Made by a program: the position numbers and the translations under genes. Of a stretch of 64,000 bases of DNA, positions 57,146 to 64,000 are shown piece by piece. Where the stretch lies: positions 12,052,544 through 12,116,543 of the forward strand of contig OX393582.1 of assembly GCA_947652605.1 (NCBI GenBank), given 5' to 3'. Numbering within the stretch: the stretch's first letter is position 1; each line of letters begins with the position of its first letter. The stretch comes from Elmis aenea (taxonomy: Eukaryota > Arthropoda > Insecta > Coleoptera > Elmidae). The notes beneath the pieces were generated by a model. That model saw nothing but the letters and a program-made list of their open reading frames with translations, searched no databases and had not been told where the DNA came from.

Positions 57146-58554
57146 GAATCAGATTTTTTGTGAGAAGCGAAATTGAAATATATACTCAAAATTCATATCT
57201 GGTGACTTTTAACAAATGATTTCTTTGCCTAGCATAATAATTATTAATTTCTACAATACATTTAATAATTTTATTCGTAAACAAAAGATCAAAACACTCA
57301 ACAAGGGAAAATTACATAATTATATCATGGTAAACTGCTCATCTTTGTCTTCTTTTCCTCATGACAAAAAAAAGTTGTTTTAAAGAGTGATTTACTTATC
57401 GTATAGGTACGATTTTTTCTTCTTTTCTCTAGGCAACGCTTCGTTATCCATTGTGGCCTTTTATTCTTGGACCTTTTGGAATTTAGCTGCAATACCTCAA
57501 TCTGTTCCCACAAAATCAAGATTCCCACTAACGTTTTCTCTATCCAGATCTGTAATTATTTCATACAATATCAATTTAAAATAAATAAAAAATGCCACCC
57601 TTAGATGACACATGCACCACTTGCATATTTCTCTTATAACAAAAATTCCGTAGCATTAAAAATTGTTAAGATATAAAATAATATCTAATTAATACCTACG
57701 TTAAAATCTAAACCGTTTTTTTTTACTTAGGGTTTATGCATTTTACAACATTTCAGAACAGAACGGCCAGCAACTTTGACTTTAACTAATGCGCGGTGAT
57801 TGTAAAATAAACATCTGTTTGTTGATAAGGCAAAATAACGTTGTCATTAAAATAAGACTTACTTGCAAAACATCAACCTTAAAAAAGAAAAAACCAACCA
57901 CAATTTTTTTTAACATGTTAAGACACATCGTAAAATGGTGTCACCCGCAGGTGACACTAGGAATTGAAGAGTTAAAGAACAGACGGTAAATTTTCACAAC
58001 TAAAACATTTTATTGAAGTTGATTGTAAGACTCAGTACAATATGATTTTTAAGATGTTCTTGATGTTTCTTATTAAGAAGTTAGCAAAGTTTTTTTTTCT
58101 AGAAGTTCATCCATATATTCACGTTAAATACTTTAATTGTTCTCTTCGTATCCTTATTCACGCGATGTTGAAGTCGTTTTGTATTTCTTCCTGCAAAATT
58201 CATAATCTCGTCCGAAACGGTAGCTACACGAACATCTTTGAATATCAAAGTTTTTCACGGACCAATGCGCCTTGCACATGCAAAGCAGAGCGCTGTTCTG
58301 GAATGTTTGAATTATTCCTATGTTTCATCGTTCGGCACGTCAACGTGCAGTGGTATGCACAAATCAATTTTAAAATTAATTCAATAAATAATACCTTTTT
58401 AATTAAAACTCACAGCTTATTCAATAGTATTATCAATCAAAATGTATCGCTGTCGTTCAATAATACTGTAACAATACTCGCTGTGACCTATTATGCAAGT
58501 AATAATAAACATTTTTTATATATTTTATTCTTGAGGCTTTCGCGGCCGTTATCC
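57146..58554. other. No gene recognised
   Basis: AT-rich. A plus-strand frame from 58042 runs into the Penelope-related repeat and is not credible. Minus-strand 58130-58300 contains a possible decayed coding segment without a firm match. Confidence 0.4.
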
Positions 58555-58689
58555 ATAATACAATCTTGGTTTCCAGGTTTGGAACCGCGTCTTCTATATT
58601 TAGAAGTAGTTGACGTTTCGACCATTGTGTCTTGGTCTTTTTCAAAACGACTAATTGTAAGTTGTGAGGTCAGTGAGTCAAAGGTGTTT

Positions 58690-58937
58690 TTTCCGCTCGC
58701 GCGGAGACTGCTATAGGGGGGTTGACCCCCTCTTCAGTCGTAAGAGGTACAAGGATAATGGGTAGGGATGTGGATAGTCAAGGATGGGTAAGGATAGGTG
58801 GAAGTACTGCCACAGCATTTGCCTTAACCATAGAGGAAACCACCTGTAACCTCTACAATGACAGTCGGCCCTGGGAATCGAACCCAGGACCTCCCGATTA
58901 CAAGCTAGGTTGTTTTACCAACCAGCCACCAAGCTCG
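58690..58937 (-). mobile_element. tRNA-derived SINE
   Basis: Read on the minus strand from about 58937: a tRNA-like head with box A-like TGGCTGGTTGGTA, then box B GGTTCGATTCC (58870-58880), a perfect match to the Pol III B-box. A tRNA-unrelated body follows (GGTGGTTTCCTCTATGGTTA and onward), ending near 58690 with a short A-rich tail. The head does not fold as a real tRNA because the acceptor ends do not pair and the anticodon stem is poor. It sits between the two left-hand copies of the Penelope terminal sequence. Confidence 0.72.
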
Positions 58938-59102
58938 GTAGTTGACGTTTCGACCATTGTGTCTTGGTCTTTTTCAAAACGACTAATTTGTGAGGGATGT
59001 TGCTGGGTTTATATACCCAGCTTGTGGAGGCGTGGCGTTCCGCTTGTTGGGTTTGTTCTGCCTCGGTGATTTTGTGATGACTGGTCCATGTTCCTTTTCC
59101 CT

Positions 59103-60120
59103 TCGAAGAACAAGCGCTACTCTCCAGCAAATTGAAACCGAAACACTGGTTCCGATACGTAGACGACACCTTCGTCATCTGGGAACATGGAAAAGAACCA
59201 CTTCAAGATTTTCTAACACACCTGAACAACCTACACAAGAACATAAAATTTACGATGGAGGAAGAGGAGAATGGCGCGTTACCCTTTCTGGACATACTGG
59301 TCAAAAGAGAAGCAAACGGAACACTTAGCCACAGCGTTTACCGTAAACCGACCCATACCAACCGATATTTAAATGCTGCATCACATCATCACCCAGCCCA
59401 AAAACAATCGGTGATCATCACATTAATACATAGGGCTAAAGAGATATGCACACCAGAAAACATCTGAACATGGTCACGAGAGCCCTGCAAGAAAACGGTT
59501 ACCAGCGTAAACAAATACTTCGTACCATACAAAAACATGCCACGCCAAAAGAAGGAAAAGAAAAGAAAGAATACATCGCTACGACTTACTTGCCCTACAT
59601 CAGCGGAGTGACTAACAAAATATCAAAGCTTCTACAAAAACATAAAATCAAAACCGTTTTCAACGCTCCTTTGAAGCTCTCGAATAAATTAAGAAGAACA
59701 CACGACACAGGACTACACCACGCGGGAATATATAGCATACCTTGCTCCTGTGGAAAAGTATACATAGGACAGACTGGCAGGAGTATACAAACGCGTCTCA
59801 AAGAACACGAAGGACAAACAACAAGAAAACAAGTCGATAAATCAGCGGTAGCAGAACACGCTCAGGGTACAGGACACAACATCCTCTTCAGAGAAACAAA
59901 ACTACTGGCCCGCGCAAACCATTTCTGGCCAAGATTATATCGAGAATCATTGGAAATCATCAAGAACCCAAACAACTACAACAGAGACACAGGCATACAA
60001 CTCCCAACCATCTGGAAACCAGTCATCACAAAATCACTGAGGCAGAACAAATCCAACAAGCGGAACGCCACGCCTCCACAAGCTGGATATATAAACCCAG
60101 CAACATCCCTCACAACTTAG
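59103..60120 (+). pseudogene. Penelope-like RT (partial) and GIY-YIG endonuclease
   Basis: The frame enters at FEEQALL (about 59115) and reads HWFRYVDDTFVIW, the Penelope RT catalytic box. Then come the thumb region (PFLDILVKREANG, HSVYRKPTHTNRYLNA) and IHRAKEICTPENI and a stop. One frameshift near 59460 leads to the second frame: TRALQENGYQRKQI, YLPYISGVTNKISKLL, and the GIY-YIG nuclease GIYSIPCSCGKVYIGQTGRS with downstream RLKEHE and a conserved Glu-containing helix. It ends at TAG 60118-60120. The N-terminal half of the RT is missing. Penelope elements use this nuclease with the RT for target-primed insertion; this copy is dead. Confidence 0.88.
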
Positions 60121-60212
60121 TCGTTTTGAAAAAGACCAAGACACAATGGTCGAAACGTCAACTACTTCTAAATATAGAAGACGCGGTTCCAAACCCGGAA
60201 ACCAAGATTGTT

Positions 60213-61789
60213 TTATTTTTTATATATTTGAAAATATTATAGTAAACTAAAAGAATGTTTTTTGCAAAATATTTTTAGTTGCTACAAACACTCACCTTTA
60301 AAAATTCGTTATATTTGCAGAGGTTATTAGGCAGTCAAGGTTTCGTTGATTTGCAATTCCCTTTTTGTAAAAAAGCTGTGTTAAAGAATATGAATTATTA
60401 ATGTTTTTTGAAATCTCACGTGTATTTTCAGTTGCCGATTGCTTTTTTGACTGAATTTGGAATCTATATAAAGTAAATGAAAGTGCACTATATTTATATT
60501 TATACAGGATTTCTCATATTTGAGGTATATTCTGTGGATATCGCTTATATTGGGGAACAAAGAATTTGGTTGAGCTGGGGAAAAGCAGCGATTTTTTGTG
60601 CTGAATTCAAATCTGAATAGAAAATTACTATGTATTTTTCGAGGTTAATACAACAAGATGTTAAAATTTGCTGGCCAAATTTTGATTTGACACGAGTTGC
60701 TGCTTAGTAACAATTAACGAGAATAAATTGATTAGTCAAATATAAATTTATTCGAGTTTGAAAAGCAATAACGAGTGTTGCAAATAAAAAGTTTGCCCGA
60801 TAAATTTTTTACCTCGCATGGTTATTGCAATAAATTCCAATAATGAAATGTGATGTTTAAATCATCTGTAGAGATCTTAATCGTTGATATGTTTAAAAAT
60901 TTTATTGCATTGCTATGGTGAGAGTTAAACAGAAATGAAATCGATTGCAAATAGTTAGTGAATTTTACCAACTTATAGAACTTTTTTTTAATTTTTGATT
61001 CGTTTCGCTGGTTTATTGATGACAGTTGCGTCCCAACTGCTTTAGAGTGTCGCATGAACTTTATAGAAACAACAAATACCTGAGACGTGTTACCAGTTAT
61101 CCGAGTTCAAAACTGTAAGCCCCTTGTTGAAGCACGCAAATTCGTAGCCTGTAGGCTTTTGGTACATTTCAGTACACAGTTACATTAAAGTTTTAGTTAA
61201 TTATTTTGACAATAATATTGAGAGCAAGCTTTAATTAATGTAGGTAATATTTCGACGCCTTCATAAACCTGCTGAATATTATTCGTATTGAAAAATTTAA
61301 ATAATTTATACACATCATTATTTTATCTAGAGGCGAATAAAAGATAGCAACTACAAAAAAACCAATATGAAGAATTATTTTCGCTCATATTATCTGTTAA
61401 TACTTTTTTTTTTCAGGAGACATTGATATATTTTAGACATATATAATTTTTATTTAATATTATTACCCAAATCTAAAGTTTAAATTTAATTTAATGTACT
61501 ATAGTCTAAGTTTAAGACTAGGGTTAACACAACAGTATTCCTAAGGTTCTAACATATTTGGTTTGTTTTGCAGCTAGTTAGGAATTAATTTGTTACTAGT
61601 TCATAAACTGGTTTTGCACATGCACATGCACATGTACTAAGAAATGGTCAAATATAGGTAGGTATATATTGTTTATCTAAACAACAAATTAAAAGATCTT
61701 CGCAACCTGTACCAAACGAGTTAACTATGTTTTTCTACACAAAGTACAATTAAAAACCTTCGTAACTTGCGTATTATTTAAAATAACTA
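60213..61789. other. No gene recognised
   Basis: AT-rich. A short CACATG repeat lies near 61616-61635. Confidence 0.45.
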
Positions 61790-62172
61790 CATTAACCCTT
61801 ATATCGTTGTAATAAGAAAAAAATAAGGAATTTAAATAACCAACCAAAGCTTCCATTTTAAAAAAAGGTAACTTTGTGTTATAACTTTTCAAGGGTAAGA
61901 GTAAATTTTTTCGAATTAACCTTAAGAATATTTAAAAAGTAATCTTAATATTTTTTTTTTATGTTTACAACAATAACAGATATGAAACAGTATTAACATG
62001 ACAAAATATTTTTTTTTAATAAGTCAAAAACCGGGAATGATAGAATATTTTTAAACACCGTCTTAAGCTTATCTCAAAATACTGCATATTTTTGGTAATT
62101 TAACTGTTTTTCTATCTTGAATATTAATCGAGATAGCCATGTAATCCAATCGAATTGGACTACCCTGTACAG
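61790..62172. repeat. Diverged relative of the fold-back mariner arm
   Basis: AACCCTTATATCGTTGTAAT near 61795, then AGAAAAAAATAAGGAATTTA, parallels AACCCTTATATCATTGAAAC..GAGAAAAAAATAACC in the arm of 3570-5107. The right end CTACCCTGTACAG (62160-62172) resembles the CACCCTGTA terminus. Confidence 0.5.
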
Positions 62173-63040
62173 CTTTGAGTAAGTCTTTTAATTTGACGCA
62201 TCGTTTTCTTTTTATTTTTGCGCTTTTCTACCGTTAAGGGTTAGGCTTTTGTTCTCACTTATGGCTATGGATTCCACTTGTAAGTAACCCTTCATCTCTT
62301 TATATCTTTTGTCAACTCTCGAACTCGATCCCTCTGTTCATTGTGGCTTCATCTACCTTCTTATTTTAATTTTTATTCAGCGTTTTCTGCATTCTATGCA
62401 ACACATGCCGTTAACATGATATTTTACACCATCATCTCCTACAGATTTGAGACTAACTTGTTGACAAGAAAGTATGATTAATGTCGCACACTTTATGCTA
62501 TCAATCTTTTAGTTATGAAATGTATAACGTATCGTCCTCGTTGTCATGGTATTGGTTTAAACTTTCATTCGTATATTTGTTTCGCTCCACATGACATTTG
62601 ACAGAGTATCTAAATGCTGTTAACTTACAAAAACGTGTAGAAAATAAATAAGATGGTGTATAAATTAAACCGCCCCTATATTTTGAAACATTTCATTTAT
62701 ATATAAATTTAACCCTGCTGTTTTGTTCGTATTTGATGCACGTATGTACTGTTCGGTTGCGCATGACCCGATACCTGACATTATAACAAAAATTGCTTAA
62801 TAAACTGTACATAACTAAATAAATAAGAATAAACAAATAGATAATGAAAATAACACAAAATAAAAGTCAAATTCAAAATACAGCTTTTAACAATAATTAA
62901 ACTTATCTTGGCATATTTTGTCTTGAAGTGTAAATTATTTATTAAAACTTATTATACAAGAAATTGCACAAAATATTAGGAATCGTTTTTTTTTATTTCA
63001 CAAACTTTTTGTTGATTCTCCATCCGATATGTAAACTCCT
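62173..63040. other. No gene recognised
   Basis: AT-rich non-coding. Confidence 0.45.
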
Positions 63041-63043
63041 GCT

Positions 63044-63173
63044 CAGGAGTCGGCAAAAAAATAAACGTTTTACGAATTCCGACTCCGGTATTTTTTAAGA
63101 CCGACTCCGGCTCCCGACTCCGACTCCCGACTCCGACTCCCGACCCCGACTCTCGACTCCGACTCTCGACTCC
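63044..63173. repeat. Hexamer array (GACTCC/CGACTC units)
   Basis: About a dozen imperfect CGACTC/CGACTCC units at 63078-63173, with the inverted unit CAGGAGTCGG at 63044-63053 on the left. This layout, a short inverted GAGTCGG end facing an array of GACTCC, is seen in some non-autonomous DNA transposons, so it may be a MITE end rather than a plain microsatellite. Confidence 0.7.
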
Positions 63174-63700
63174 TTTAATTTATAAAAAAAAACGTAATTA
63201 GTATATGTTTACTTCAGTAAAAGCCGCTTTTTTTGTTCCTGAGTGTATTTTATAATTGTGAACAGAGTTTATTTTGGTACATTTACTAAAAAATTTAAAA
63301 ATCTACATTTATTTAGCTATAGGTACATAAATAATTTTTCTAACAATTTATCGTAAACAGGTAATGTTTGCAATTAAAAAAGAAGTAAATGTCATTTCCA
63401 AGCAAATTCTGTAGCAGCCGCTACGTTTTTATTACTAACAATGTAACTTTTAACAAATTGAACTTTTCAAATTGTTTAAATTTAGCCATGTTCACAATTC
63501 TACAACAAACAATTATAAAATGCAAAGAATCACAGGGTTTGCTTAAAAATTTAAATATTTACTTGAATATGACGTTTACTTGTTTATTAATTGCGAATAC
63601 CACTTGTTACAAAATCATGGCAAACTGTGGTAGTAAAATTTTAATAAAATTAGCCGTAACTCGTTATTTTTTGCTACACAAAAATAAAAATATATATTTA
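63174..63700. other. No gene recognised
   Basis: AT-rich. A 104-codon frame at 63389-63703 lacks any domain and looks like chance. Confidence 0.45.
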
Positions 63701-63714
63701 TAGAAAGCTAAAAA

Positions 63715-64000
63715 AACGCTCTTTCATATAAAGTCATGACCAACCAGGGTTTATAATTACAAAATTATAAGTTTGCTTCACATCTCGAAAGTCAAAGTCG
63801 CTAAAGGAATTTTAAGTTAGGTTTTAAGTTAAGCATTGAAATGTTAATAAAAAATCTTGATAACATTTTATTTTCAAGAATGCTCAAATTTCATTTTTCG
63901 ACTAGTGTCAAAATGGAACGCGATTTAAAAAAATCTGCTTACACAGCCGTACTTTTCTCACAAAAATTTCAAATGTTCGCTAACTATTACGGTAACCGAG
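63715..64000. repeat. Possible further relative of the fold-back mariner arm, cut by the window end
   Basis: CATATAAAGTCATGACCAACCAGGG, the tract before AAGTTTGCTTCA and the run to AACTATTACGGTAACCGAG parallel, at low similarity, the arm order of 3570-5107 (CCATAGCCAACTATG, AAGTTTGTGCTATAAC, then an inner end). Weak evidence. Confidence 0.3.

Larger units (their letters stand above)
58555..60212 (+). mobile_element. 5'-truncated Penelope-like element with inverted terminal copies
   Basis: The coding body (59100-60120) is followed by a 3' end (60118-60212: GTCGTTTTGAAAAAGACCAA, CAATGGTCGAAACGTC, GAAGACGCGGTTCC). The same 3' end appears inverted on the left: 58556-58655, and again at 58939-58987. 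The left copy also continues into an inverted duplicate of the last about 100 bp of the ORF (58986-59088 against 60021-60118). Penelope elements are known for pseudo-LTRs and such inverted arrangements. Confidence 0.85.

Noticed and set aside
58042..58716. 224-codon ORF as a gene
   Set aside because: The last third is the Penelope terminal repeat and SINE sequence, and the rest has no recognisable domain.
58861..58937. tRNA gene on the minus strand
   Set aside because: The B box is perfect, but the acceptor ends do not pair and the anticodon stem is weak. The sequence runs on into a SINE body.
1..64000. CRISPR array, prophage or bacterial operon
   Set aside because: No regularly spaced repeats, no compact gene clusters, and eukaryotic splice sites and retroelements throughout.

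Overview
This is AT-rich animal nuclear DNA, most likely from an insect. It contains one recognisable host coding exon, present twice, in a large non-coding (probably intronic) landscape full of transposons. The exon encodes the N-terminal T1/BTB segment of a Kv3/Shaw-type potassium channel and has good splice sites. Insect origin is inferred from the Shaw-type sequence and from the element mix: APE/RNase H LINE, piggyBac, mariner, hAT, MULE, Penelope, Jockey-like and RTE-like fragments. No bacterial features, CRISPR array, rRNA or genuine tRNA were seen.

The dominant structure is a large duplication. Positions 1-16259 (copy A) and 20957-37817 (copy B) are the same sequence with scattered small differences. 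Copy A stops exactly at a 200-N assembly gap (16260-16459), and copy B runs on through the point where A stops. After subtracting copy-specific insertions, each backbone is about 10.3 kb. A-only insertions are a TIR element with a zinc-finger ORF (860-2976), a fold-back mariner derivative (3570-5107), a piggyBac deletion derivative (7119-8237) and a non-autonomous hAT (11774-12937). B-only insertions are a palindromic pair (21718-22131) and a nested block (22809-28956) holding a nearly intact 5-kb LINE. The simplest reading is two haplotypes of one Shaw locus scaffolded end to end. A true tandem duplication cannot be excluded from this window alone.

The single-copy stretch 16460-20956 has a GC-richer block with a perfect CRE and splice-donor-like sites (a possible promoter/5' UTR exon), a MULE transposase fragment and an RTE-like LINE 3' end. 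From 37818 to 64000 no further channel exon was recognised. This part holds a decayed mariner, Jockey-like and RTE-like remnants, an 870-bp hAT MITE with an 8-bp target duplication, a 163-bp GC-rich palindrome, a 2.0-kb DD41D-type mariner whose transposase is broken by a fold-back insertion, and a 5'-truncated Penelope-like retroelement flanked by inverted copies of its own 3' end and by a tRNA-derived SINE. It ends with a GACTCC-type hexamer array.

Apart from the channel exon, almost every coding trace belongs to a mobile element, and most are broken. Stretches with no recognisable content are listed as such.
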